A DNA stretch of 64,000 nucleotides, from contig JBAIAA010000013.1 of assembly GCA_037893245.1 (NCBI GenBank), forward strand, positions 496,001 through 560,000. The letters are read 5' to 3'. Numbering within the stretch: the first letter of the stretch is position 1; every line of letters starts with the position of its first letter. The translations under genes and the position numbers were made by a program. Below are positions 37,001-47,794 of the stretch, piece after piece. Below the pieces are notes generated by a model, which ran no database searches, was not told where the DNA came from, and saw only the letters and a list, made by a program, of their open reading frames with translations. Source of the DNA: Crossaster papposus (lineage: Eukaryota; Echinodermata; Asteroidea; Velatida; Solasteridae).

Positions 37001-40000
37001 CCTATCAAATACAAAATTATCCTGAGCAGACCGAGGTTGTGATCATCCGAACTCTCGGTTACTGACCAAGAAAGGGTCTACTTTGTCACTCTGAGTCGAG
37101 TACTTCAAGTCATAGCAAAAACTTATTAGCAGCAGAACGAGGTTTTGATCCTCGGCACTCTGGGTTATAGGCCCAGCAAGCTTCTACTGCGCCACCATGC
37201 CTCATGTAAATTTAGAAAAACAACAAACAAAATAAAAGCAGACATTCTAAAAACATTCTAAAATATTTATTAAATTTGAATAACAGTGAAGCAAAAATAC
37301 CTCTTTAGCAGAGCGAGGTTTCGGTCCTCGGGCCTCTGGGTTATGGGCCCATCACGCTCCCACTGCACCACTCTGCGTAACTATTTGTAATGAAAATTAA
37401 ATCACTTTCAAGGAAATAATTATCCTGAGCAGACCGAGGTTGTGGTCAGCCAAACTCTCGGGTACTGACCAAGAAAGTTTCTACTTTGTCACTCCGAGTC
37501 GAGTACCTCATGTCATGCCAAAAACTTGTTAGCAGAGCGAGGTTTCGATCCTCGGGCCTCTGGGTTATGGGCCCAGCACGCTTCAACTGCGCCACTATGT
37601 CTCATGTAAATTTAGAAAATGCAAACAAAATGAAAGCAGACATTCTAAAAACATTCTACAATATTTATTAAATGTGAATAGCAGTGAAGCAAAAATACCT
37701 CGTTAGCAAAGCGAGGTTTTGGTCCTCGGACCTCTGGGTTATGGGCCCATCACGCTCCCGCTGCACTACTCTGCGTAACTATTTTTAATGAAAATGAAAT
37801 CCCTATCAAATACACAATTATCCTGAGCAGACCGAGGTTGTGATCATCCGAACTCTCGGTTACTGACCAAGAAAGGGTCTACTTTGTCACTCTGAGTCGA
37901 GTACTTCAAGTCATACCAAAAACTTATTAGCAGCAGAACGAGGTTTTGATCGTCGGCACTCTGGGTTATAGGCCCAGCAAGCTTCCACTGCGCCACCATG
38001 CCTCATGTAAATTTAGAAAAACCACAAACAAAATAAAAGCAGACATTCTAAAAACATTCTAAAATAATTATTAAATTTGAATAACAGTGAAGCAAAAATA
38101 CCTCTTTAGCAGAGCGAGGTTTCGGTCCTCGGGCCTCTGGGTTATGGGCCCAGCACGCTTCAACTGCGCCACTATGTCTCATGTAAATTTAGAAAATGCA
38201 AACAAAATGAAAGCAGACATTCTAAAAACATTCTACAATATTTATTAAATGTGAATAGCAGTGAAGCAAAAATACCTCGTTAGCAAAGCGAGGTTTTGGT
38301 CCTCGGACCTCTGGGTTATGGGCCCATCACGCTCCCGCTGCACTACTCTGCGTAACTATTTTTAATGAAAATGAAATCCCTATCAAATACACAATTATCC
38401 TGAGCAGACCGAGGTTGTGATCATCCGAACTCTCGGTTACTGACCAAGAAAGGGTCTACTTTGTCACTCTGAGTCGAGTACTTCAAGTCATACCAAAAAC
38501 TTATTAGCAGCAGAACGAGGTTTTGATCCTCGGCACTCTGGGTTATAGGCCCAGCAGGCTTCCACTGCGCCACCATGCCTCATGTAAATTTAGAAAAACA
38601 ACAAACAAAATAAAAGCAGACATTCTAAAAACATTATAAAATAATTATTAAATTTGAATAACAGTGAAGCAAAAATACCTCTTTAGCAGAGCGAGGTTTC
38701 GGTCCTCGGGCCTTTGGGTTATGGGCCCATCACGCTTCCCACTGCACCACTCTGCGTAACTATTTGTAATGAAAATGAAATCACTTTCAAGGAAATAATT
38801 ATCCTGAGCAGACCGAGGTTGTGGTCAACCAAACTCTCGGGTACTGACCAAGAAAGTGTCTACTTTGTCACTCCGAGTCGAGTACCTCATGTCATACCAA
38901 AAACTTGTTAGCAGAGCGAGGTTTCGATCCTCGGACCTCTGGGTTATGGGCCCAGCACGCTTCAACTGCGCCACTATGCCTCATGTAAATTTAGAAAATG
39001 CAAACAAAATGAAAGCAGACATTCTAAAAACATTCTACAATATTTATTAAATGTGAATAGCAGTGAAGCAAAAATACCTAGTTAGCAAAGCGAGGTTTTG
39101 GTCCTCGGACCTCTGGGCTATGGGCCCATCACGCTCCCGCTGCACTACTCTGCGTAACTATTTTTAATGAAAATGAAATCCCTATCAAATACAAAATTAT
39201 CCTGAGCAGACCGAGGTTGTGATCATCCGAACTCTCGGTTACTGACCAAGAAAGGGTCTACTTTGTCACTCTGAGTCGAGTACTTCAAGTCATAGCAAAA
39301 ACTTATTAGCAGCAGAACGAGGTTTTGATCCTCGGCACTCTGGGTTATAGGCCCAGCAAGCTTCTACTGCGCCACCATGCCTCATGTAAATTTAGAAAAA
39401 CAACAAACAAAATAAAAGCAGACATTCTAAAAACATTCTAAAATATTTATTAAATTTGAATAACAGTGAAGCAAAAATACCTCTTTAGCAGAGCGAGGTT
39501 TCGGTCCTCGGGCCTCTGGGTTATGGGCCCATCACGCTCCCACTGCACCACTCTGCGTAACTATTTGTAATGAAAATTAAATCACTTTCAAGGAAATAAT
39601 TATCCTGAGCAGACCGAGGTTGTGGTCAGCCAAACTCTCGGGTACTGACCAAGAAAGTTTCTACTTTGTCACTCCGAGTCGAGTACCTCATGTCATGCCA
39701 ACAACTTGTTAGCAGAGCGAGGTTTCGATCCTCGGGCCTCTGGGTTATGGGCCCAGCACGCTTCAACTGCGCCACTATGTCTCATGTAAATTTAGAAAAT
39801 GCAAACAAAATGAAAGCAGACATTCTAAAAACATTCTACAATATTTATTAAATGTGAATAGCAGTGAAGCAAAAATACCTCGTTAGCAAAGCGAGGTTTT
39901 GGTCCTCGGACCTCTGGGTTATGGGCCCATCACGCTCCCGCTGCACTACTCTGCGTAACTATTTTTAATGAAAATGAAATCCCTATCAAATACACAATTA

Positions 40001-40402
40001 TCCTGAGCAGACCGAGTTTGTGATCATCCGAACTCTCGGTTACTGACCAAGAAAGGGTCTACTTTGTCACTCTGAGTCGAGTACTTCAAGTCATACCAAA
40101 AACTTATTAGCAGCAGAACGAGGTTTTGATCCTCGGCACTCTGGGTTATAGGCCCAGCAAGCTTCCACTGCGCCACCATGCCTCATGTAAATTTAGAAAA
40201 ACAACAAACAAAATAAAAGCAGACATTCTAAAAACATTATAAAATAATTATTAAATTTGAATAACAGTGAAGCAAAAATACCTCTTTAGTAAACTATTTA
40301 TATCGCTCTATTGTTCCGTAGCGGACTCCAGAATCTACAATGCTTAGATATGGGTTTAATAGATTTTACGTAGAAACCGGAACCCGCGGCGGAACTCCGC
40401 GC

Positions 40403-40430
40403 GGGGGAAAAAAGGGGTTGGGTGGGTGGG
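40403..40430 (+). other. G-quadruplex-capable run in the Ngaro terminal region
   Basis: Five G-runs of three or more, ending GGGGTTGGGTGGGTGGG, meet the usual four-tract quadruplex rule. They lie between the 76-bp end repeat and the internal repeat pair, beyond the recombinase gene. Confidence 0.6.
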
Positions 40431-40695
40431 AAAACCGTTGATAAACTCACCACCAAACTGCAACTTCTAGGTGTGCCAAACAAGAGATATTTACTCACCT
40501 CTGACGAGCTGAACCCTTACCCCGCATAGCCCTGAGAACTCCACGCCATCGGTCCGCTAGAATCACGAATGGCTTGATGTTTCTTCTGGCGCCCTCATTG
40601 TCTTGAGCGGTACAAATAGTAAACTATTTATATCGCTCTATTGTTCCGTAGCGGACTCCAGAATCTACAATGCTTAGATATGGGTTTAATAGATT

Positions 40696-41487
40696 ATTAC
40701 CGAAGCCCCATCCGAGCTTGAGTCCCCTAAACCCTTAATATAATACTCACCATTTCCCCATCTCTCATCCCAACTCTTAGACTCTCCTATCCTTAAAGTA
40801 AGCACGGGCGAGACTTTGTTGCTGTGTTGTACTTCGGGTTGTTTTGTTTTAACCCGTCTGCTCCTTTTCTATATTTTCTATACATATTATTTACATACAT
40901 ATATACACACATTCTTATAGTACATGATGTTATGAGGACATTTCAAATAGTCCGTAAGCTTATCTCTCTAAACTCAAAATCTGAAAAATATTTCGATCAC
41001 CCCAACCTGTTTTTATCCGTTTTCTGGCATTTTACCCTAAATCAAAAACAAATCTTTTTTTTTTTTTTTTTTGTTTTTTTTTACAAAAACAAAAGTGCAA
41101 AACATACGTACGCACGCATACGCGAACACTAAACTCCGCAGGACAGCGCCGTTTGAAAACTTGCCATGTAGGCCTGTGTGTCCGTATTATGTCGCGAAGC
41201 CTGTCAAACCATCTGCGTCATTATTATAAAACACGTTCATTTGCAAACACCCGCTAAGTGTTAATACATTTGTGAATCATAATCTTGGTTATATTTTGAT
41301 AATGATTTGACCTCTAATGGGGTAGTTCGTGTACTATATGCCTGACCCTTATTATTTATTATATAACCCATTATACCCATTTTACATGCTCTTCAAATCG
41401 TTTCCGTTATTTAAAACTAAGAAGGGTCTACCGGGCATAACGCCCGCCACTCTGTAAGTTTAAACAGCAGTCTTTGATTGCCGAGTT
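40696..41487. other. Ngaro non-coding tail region
   Basis: Between the internal repeat pair and the recombinase gene. AT-rich, with a long T-run near 41050-41075 and no coding signal. Confidence 0.6.
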
Positions 41488-42741
41488 TTATGGAAAGGCT
41501 CGCTGAACTTGAAAACCGGAGTCGAGACCTCTGAAGAAACCGGCCGCAAGATCAGCTGATGATAGTTGACCCTGATCCTTCCGGACAGCGTCACACAAGA
41601 CATGTACCGTTTGCTTACGCCTGGTTATTCTTTCCAACTCAGTGTAGTGTTTATATGTTTTCCTGGAAGCCCATCTGCAGTGATCCATAACCTGCTCCTC
41701 TGAAGCTCCAAGGAGGCGTAAGGTGACAGCGACTCCCGCACGGTTCCCATGGGCCCTTAGTCGGCTATCGGCTGGATCTGACGAAGAAGAAAAGTAGGCC
41801 TGCAGCCGCAAGTTCGGCGCGGAACCCACGAAAGGCCTGTTGATGAGATGTTTTCGGTCTTGCGTTGACGGCCGAAATAAGAAACCGTCGTTCAGGTTGT
41901 AACCGTGCGACCCTGCCACCTCGACCAAGCTGTTGACTGCACCGGCAGGGTCTAAGTCTGATGAATCTTCCAACTTTGGGACAATAATGAGAGAGGAAGT
42001 GGACTCTCTAACCGTCTTTCCTACCGTGTGGTTGAAGAGAAGATCGCCTCCCTCTATTCTTGAAATCTCGCACGTCTTCGTCCGTCCTAAGTCACCAGCC
42101 CTGTCGCCTGCCCACCAGAGACATAAGAAGAAAGCCAAATCTCTCTGTAGTATGTATCTGTGTATGAATGAAGAGTTATTGTCTTGGGATGACAAACGCC
42201 TTTTTATCTCTGCCGCCAACCAGCGCAACTTATCTGAGAATATTGGGACAGCCTGCTTGGGGGTGACGTGGGCTTCTGCCTGTTCCAGCCGAATAGCCTT
42301 TAGATATCTTTGAACCTGTTGTGATATGCAGGGGTTGCCCCACAAGGAGTTGGTTCGCCAAATCTCGGTTCTGCCTACAGAATTGTAATACCCCCTGAGC
42401 TGGCCGATATAGGAATCCACAGTTCCAGCTGCCAGAAGACGCGGGCAACCACAAGAGAAGAAGCCCTGCTTACCTAGGTTGTCACATCCAACAGCGTGGA
42501 CTTGCGTCCTTCCTTTAGAATCCCTATCTACTAGGAAGGTGACAATGTCTAGAGGAGTTGCAGAGTGAAGGTCAGTTCCTTCTGTTCGATATCCTTCACC
42601 TTGATGCTTATGGATAAACTCCTCGAGTGATGCCACTAACTTAGTTTTCTGCTTGTCGTATGCCCGTCTATCCAAAAGGCTGTTTAGCGACTTCAATCTC
42701 GCCGATACCCCATCACGCTTAAAGAGGAGAGGAAGAGACAA
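41488..42741 (-). CDS. Ngaro part: tyrosine recombinase
   Basis: The C-terminal part carries the recombinase signature: an Arg in AGDRAGDLG, HGNRAG (HxxR), HCRWAS and the catalytic Tyr region in KTYKHYTEL. In this order the recombinase, not a DDE integrase, inserts the circular DNA copy. The N-terminal part would be the core-binding domain. It is the last gene of the element in coding direction. Confidence 0.8.
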   Translation of the reverse strand: MSLPLLFKRDGVSARLKSLNSLLDRRAYDKQKTKLVASLEEFIHKHQGEGYRTEGTDLHSATPLDIVTFLVDRDSKGRTQVHAVGCDNLGKQGFFSCGCPRLLAAGTVDSYIGQLRGYYNSVGRTEIWRTNSLWGNPCISQQVQRYLKAIRLEQAEAHVTPKQAVPIFSDKLRWLAAEIKRRLSSQDNNSSFIHRYILQRDLAFFLCLWWAGDRAGDLGRTKTCEISRIEGGDLLFNHTVGKTVRESTSSLIIVPKLEDSSDLDPAGAVNSLVEVAGSHGYNLNDGFLFRPSTQDRKHLINRPFVGSAPNLRLQAYFSSSSDPADSRLRAHGNRAGVAVTLRLLGASEEQVMDHCRWASRKTYKHYTELERITRRKQTVHVLCDAVRKDQGQLSSADLAAGFFRGLDSGFQVQRAFP

Positions 42742-42769
42742 TAAATGCGCAAATGTTAGCCACCGTGTT

Positions 42770-44218
42770 CTACTGGAAACAAGATATCTCGGGGCCGGAA
42801 CGCAGGCACAAAGCTGATCTTAAAACTATATGTAGCCTGCGGTGAAGCTTTAGGCTGCCCCATGAGGACAGGTGGACGTCATCTATTAGGTCATCTTGCA
42901 TAATGTAATCATTTGAGAGAAATACCCAGGCAGTCTCACTGCATATGGCTCTCAGGGCCTCGTTGACCATGGCTACGGAGCGGTTTACTTTCACCAGCTT
43001 GGTTTGGCAGATCGATGACAAGATGAAGATACAGTTTGGAAACTCATCCTGAAGCCGAACGGCGGCTGCGCGAAAGACTCTTATGACCTCTCGCGCTCCC
43101 ACCTGGCAATTTGTTAACCTGCTGAGATCATTAATTCCTCCGTGTAAAACCACTGCATCCTGTGCATGCTGCCGGCATGTAGCTGCCACCGCTCTACATA
43201 AAGATGCCATCTTATAACCTCCGTTAGCAAACAGCTGTACATTTAGACTCGATGGCCAGCTGAAACCTTTAAGGCCCTTGAACATGGAGTCCGACATGAG
43301 GAGGATATTGCTGAGCTTAGGCGGCGGAATTTCCATCTGATGCTTACCGGAGTCAGGGAAGAAACATTGAAAGGCCCAGAGTTCAAAGGGCAGGCCCTCC
43401 ACATTTGGCGTGTAACCCCGAACTGATGGATATTCAATGACCCCCGTCTGCCCTACCTCGGACAAACGTACCGAGCGATTCGCAAACGAAAGCAGACGCG
43501 GCCACCATGGCTTCGGGTGAGGGTGTTTTGGCACCACTACAGTAACCTTCACATTTCCCCATTCCTGGAACAGTCGAATAAGTGAAGCAATCATAACGAA
43601 AGGTGGAAAAACATAAAGCTGTTCGCCTACTGGGCAATGCTGGGCGAATACGTTTACTCCCGACGGCCCGGGCGCCGGATCCCTCGAGTAGTACTTTAAA
43701 GCCGATCCGTCTAATCCTTTGGGCGCATTTGAAGGAAGTGCCATTAAATCAAACGTGAAACCGCGAGCGCCTCCCAACTCCTTTTGAAGCAGCTTCCAGA
43801 CTGAATTGGTTAAACGAGCGTCGGCTCTCGATAACTCTCTTGACGGGGCGTCTGCAGGGTTTTGCTTAGACGGGACCCATCTCAAATGTAGAGTGAAGTT
43901 TACCTCTAAGGTCAGGGCGAAAATCAGCTTTAAGACGCTTGCCAAGGCTGTCGACCTTGCTCTGTGACTGCTCCAAACGTTGAAGAGAGCCAAAGAGTCA
44001 ACCGTCACGTCAACACGCCTATCCCACAATGAGTCCGAAACTGACTGCAGGACAAAATACAAAGCTAAGGCCTCCTTGCAGCAGATGTCTGCCCCAGCCA
44101 GAATTTCCGGAGACCAGTAATCTCCAAAACTAGTGTTTCCCGACGGATCCACCAAGACTCCTCCCCAACGAAAGCCAGAAGCGTCCGAACTCAAAGTCAC
44201 TGACACATGGCGTTCCAT
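42770..44218 (-). CDS. Ngaro part: RNase H followed by SGNH hydrolase domain
   Basis: RNase H comes first: LSSDASGFRWGG (first Asp), CCKEALALYF (Glu), VTVDSLALF (Asp) and NPADAPSR (last Asp). The C-terminal third (about residues 305-470) is an SGNH/GDSL-type hydrolase with MSDSMFKG (catalytic Ser), HGGINDLS (block III, GxND) and DDVHLSSWG (DxxH). Known: some Ngaro elements carry such a hydrolase of unknown role. Domain order supports the family call. Confidence 0.8.
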   Translation of the reverse strand: MERHVSVTLSSDASGFRWGGVLVDPSGNTSFGDYWSPEILAGADICCKEALALYFVLQSVSDSLWDRRVDVTVDSLALFNVWSSHRARSTALASVLKLIFALTLEVNFTLHLRWVPSKQNPADAPSRELSRADARLTNSVWKLLQKELGGARGFTFDLMALPSNAPKGLDGSALKYYSRDPAPGPSGVNVFAQHCPVGEQLYVFPPFVMIASLIRLFQEWGNVKVTVVVPKHPHPKPWWPRLLSFANRSVRLSEVGQTGVIEYPSVRGYTPNVEGLPFELWAFQCFFPDSGKHQMEIPPPKLSNILLMSDSMFKGLKGFSWPSSLNVQLFANGGYKMASLCRAVAATCRQHAQDAVVLHGGINDLSRLTNCQVGAREVIRVFRAAAVRLQDEFPNCIFILSSICQTKLVKVNRSVAMVNEALRAICSETAWVFLSNDYIMQDDLIDDVHLSSWGSLKLHRRLHIVLRSALCLRSGPEISCFQ

Positions 44219-44247
44219 TTTCCAAGGTATTGGTTGTGAGAATGAAT

Positions 44248-45683
44248 CTATAAAACGCCAAAAAAAAAAAAAAAAAAAAAAATCTCGGCTCTTACTTCTT
44301 GTGTGAGCGGTGTGGGGTAAATATCATCCAGTCTTGACATGAATGCGCAACACTCCCTTATAAACAAAGAGGCGGCTGGAAAAACCAATGCGAAGCTTTG
44401 ACATTTTCCAACGAAGCGCTGAAGCTGCTTTAAGACAACCCGGTCTGCCAATAAAATATCTTCTCTCACCTCAGCAAAGGACACCTTTTTCTTGTCTGGG
44501 ATCCAGAAGGATAAAGATTTCGAACAGATCCCCAGACCCAGATGAATCATGCTAGAGGATGGGTAAAGATGACTCTTTTTCAGATTGATGAAGAATCCCA
44601 AATGTGACTTCATGTAGCAAACCACATAAAGCGATCTCAGAGCCCTGTCGAAGGCCCCGCCGCCTGGTGCACTTTCCGAGCACTGTGAAACAAATTAAGG
44701 TGGAAAGAAAAGAAATGGGAAAGACCCATTTTGAAAAAGTCTGATAGCATATTTGGCATTCCCCAAAATTATGAGCACTCGCCTATGAAACGGTCATCAA
44801 TCCAAACCTCGGTGTGGATACCCCGGTGCTTTAACCATGATGACAAGCACATACCAATAGTTGTGTAGATGAACGCGCTGTTCTTAAAGCCAAATGGTAA
44901 GGTTGTGTCTACGAAAAAGTAACCGGCCCACTCGAAGCCACAAAAGGTCTTTGACGATTCCGACAACAGTATTTGCTTGTAACCTTGCGCATCATCAGTG
45001 GCTGAAAAGAATCCATTCCTGTCAATAGACTTTGCAATCTCGCCCAAGGGAACTAATTTAAATGGCGTGTCTTTACACCAAAGATTTGGGCCCTTCATCG
45101 ACAGAACTAGTCTTGGCTTTTTGGGTTCAATGGATAGGGCATTTACACATCTGGGCGGTTGAACTTCGCTCGTCTTCCCCAACAGCTCCACGGAACCTTC
45201 TATAAGCCTCTTGGTTAATGTCTCATTTATGAAGGAAACGAAATTACGACACAAAGGGGCGTTTGCGAAATACATCTGTGGGGGCACGTCAGAGTCGAAT
45301 TGTCTGCCTCGATATACTCCTTTAAAGGGCTGAAAAAATTCAGAAATATCTACCCCTTCACGCAGCCATCTAGATACAGCGGGACCATCCACAGATTCGT
45401 CAAGAACGGGGTCCCAACAATCAGAGTTCATATTTAACGATCCCGCTACAAAATGGTCTGGATCTCTAAACCGCAGTGCTTGCATATCTGGCAAGACACT
45501 ACCGGAAAGGACATCCAGAGGGTTTGGTGCACAAACCGTAGGTACACTTACAGGTTTCCCGGATATGTCCACCCAACTGAGGACTTCCTTCTTTCGCTTT
45601 GCTGCCTGGGCTGCGAATGGATCAAAACACTGAAGAGAAGACCTCTCCCATGCATGACTCTTCAGTACTGCCAAGTATCGCAA
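44248..45683 (-). pseudogene. Ngaro part: reverse transcriptase
   Basis: RT motifs of DIRS type: PRLVLSMKGPNLW, FFSATDDAQGYKQI (motif A), TTLPFGFKNSAF (motif B) and VWIDDRFIG (the catalytic DD box), then the thumb-like stretch with FVGKCQSFALVFP. It copies element RNA into DNA. The region looks broken in about two places. Confidence 0.8.
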
Positions 45684-46087
45684 CAGTTCCTATTAAAAGG
45701 GTATGACAAATATATATGTGCCCCCGAGAAAGGACAAAAGGGACAAAGGGAAAACATGTTTCCTTTACGCCATTTACAGTTTTATTTTGGATATCAATCT
45801 TTATGCCTCTCCACAGCCAACAAAATGCATCTCGTGCTTATAAATAAGTTTATTAACGTATGGTATAATGTAATACATGTAGCTCAATATTAAAATACCC
45901 AAGGCTAGGCACTATATAAAGAGGGGCCATATACTGCTCCGCCTACAAAAGGGTGTCATAACCCAACAACGATCATCAAATGCCCATGGACCCAGCCTGT
46001 CAGAATGTTTATGTCAACATGATCTTTCCGTGCTTATAATTATCATTGACCAATCCTGCATTTTACTAATTTCCCTCGCTGACCTCC

Positions 46088-46729
46088 TTACACAATGTCC
46101 TTGCAGTCGCGAGCCATGTGTCCCACCTTTTGGCATCGAAAACAAGCGCCTCTGTTCTTAGGCGTTGAGGAAAAGGCTAACGACGAACTGCGTGAACCCC
46201 AGCCCCGTTGGCCCTGCCGGGAATTCCATCTGGACCGGTAGCCCTGTCTCAAGGGTCTAAAAACACCGCCTTGCGGCCCCATTCGCGCCTTAGTGTCGGC
46301 TGGAGGGGCGTTTAAACCTAAATGCTTACGGGCAAATCTTAGCCGTTTGTCTGAATCTTCACCCGTTACTGATTTATAGATATACATGGCTATACCTTGC
46401 ACCTTAGATTCTATGTGTTTTGTGCACTCAGTGAGCAGATTGACATACATCTGCTTTTCTTTGATGTCGTCGGTGGACAGCGGCGTGAATTCCTCCACAT
46501 ACTTTCTGAATATGGACATCACATATGCCACATTTCGGTCGTAACCGGTCTCGGTACAAGCCTTTAGAAGTTCCAGACGTCTTGGTTTGTGGACCTCCAA
46601 AGCGGATTTCGCCTGCATTTTATATAAACAAACAAACAAACGCCGAACGTGCCACTTGCAGGCCCAATGTGGATGGATAATACATTTTATCTGTCTAAAC
46701 TTAATCGGACAATTGCAGAGCGTATTCAC
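46088..46729 (-). CDS. Ngaro part: Gag with CCHC zinc knuckle
   Basis: Ends in a single CCHC knuckle, CFRCQKVGHMARDC, preceded by an Arg/Gly-rich RNA-binding stretch (GYRSRWNSRQGQRGWGSRSS). The N-terminal part is helical and polar. It would package element RNA. A further polar open stretch at 50116-50631 (-) may be an upstream part of the same gene. Confidence 0.65.
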   Translation of the reverse strand: MNTLCNCPIKFRQIKCIIHPHWACKWHVRRLFVCLYKMQAKSALEVHKPRRLELLKACTETGYDRNVAYVMSIFRKYVEEFTPLSTDDIKEKQMYVNLLTECTKHIESKVQGIAMYIYKSVTGEDSDKRLRFARKHLGLNAPPADTKARMGPQGGVFRPLRQGYRSRWNSRQGQRGWGSRSSSLAFSSTPKNRGACFRCQKVGHMARDCKDIV

Positions 46730-47794
46730 CGCTCTTTACCAAAAATGCTTCAAGTGTAAACTCTTTGCTAAACACTATCTTGGCTAGCCCCAGTGCTCAG
46801 ACGAGAGCTTATCCGGCCTGCATTAAACCCTATGGTAAAAGAGATACGTATACCCAAACTGAAACGACTTTCAAAAAGGGTTGAGGGGGGGGGGGGGGCA
46901 AACCACATTTATTGCGTTGCCTGCACTGTGGCGATATTGAGCAGTACTGACCTTTTAAGGTTACTTACATGATGTTTTAAATGTACATGTATAGATGTAT
47001 CTGTCTATACAATCGTATTTTCCTTATATTACAAATGCCCCTGTTAATTTATTGTTAATATAAATGACAAGCCCACAAATTCATGTATTTTTTATGAATC
47101 TATGAAATGCACGAGGCTCGGCCCTTTCGAGCCCAAATATCAACTCAATTTAAAGCAGGTGCAGCTCTATGTTAAATTTCATGTTGTGGGTGGGGTCGAT
47201 TATGCCGGAGGTAAAATGGTCAAAAGAGTACACTTTGAGCTCGTATTATTGTTGTTAATATTCAGTATCTCCGTTGTGAGTTATAATTGCTGAATCCTCT
47301 TGTGACAAAAATGGCTGTACCCGACCCAGGAATATGATTTTATCCGTAAATACCAGTATAAATCGTTTATACTTATCAGTATGCCGTTCTAAATGATTTC
47401 TCTGCCAACTTCAGGGATTTTTCTTCCAACCATAACCCATTCTGGGCAAAGCCCAAGTATACTTTGAGGTCCAACCTCTGATCCAAAATTCAAAAGTTCA
47501 AATATAGGGTCTCGTCTCCTTGGCGTCTAAAACTGGGCTCAATTAATAAAGCTACCTTTAGGAATTTAATTGGGACCCAGAACCTTATTCAGGCCCAGCC
47601 TCGGTTCTAAATTTCGGTATACCATCACCTATTATAAATAAATTAAAACATCGCTAAAAATCAACCGTGCGTGCGCACGCACACATAATTACACATGTAC
47701 ATGTATTATGTACCTAAAATGCACTCACTTACAGCGCTGTAAATGTCACCAAATGCGGACCCAAAGGGCATAAACCAGCCAACCTTAATAAATG

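Larger units (their letters stand above)
8984..40289 (-). repeat. Initiator-tRNA-derived satellite, segment 1 (about 78 monomers of ~400 bp)
   Basis: Tandem ~400-bp monomers, each with three iMet-derived 72-nt blocks on the minus strand, separated by spacers of roughly 100, 50 and 30 bp. Two monomer types alternate in an ~801-bp unit A1-B1-C1-A2-B2-C2. A1 copies (72 nt each) start at 8984, 9382, 10184, 10985, 11787, 12588, 14157, 14959, 15357, 16160, 17369, 18171, 19595, 20804, 21606, 22978, 23780, 24581, 25382, 26183, 27562, 28363, 29164, 30543, 31344, 32145, 32946, 33747, 35126, 35927, 36729, 37530, 38909 and 39710. Irregular gaps mark lost or fused monomers. The left edge of the array falls exactly at the 3' end of a tRNA copy. 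Known: tandem tRNA gene clusters exist in animals (for example Xenopus), but they contain several tRNA types. The right end is cut only by the Ngaro insertion. Confidence 0.93.

Noticed and set aside
8984-40289. CRISPR array
   Set aside because: The repeats are 400-800 bp, spacers are not unique, and the context is a eukaryotic genome.
8984-40289. Tandem SINE array
   Set aside because: Each tRNA block has its own T-run terminator and no tRNA-unrelated body or A-rich tail, and blocks lack target duplications. A tRNA gene cluster fits better.
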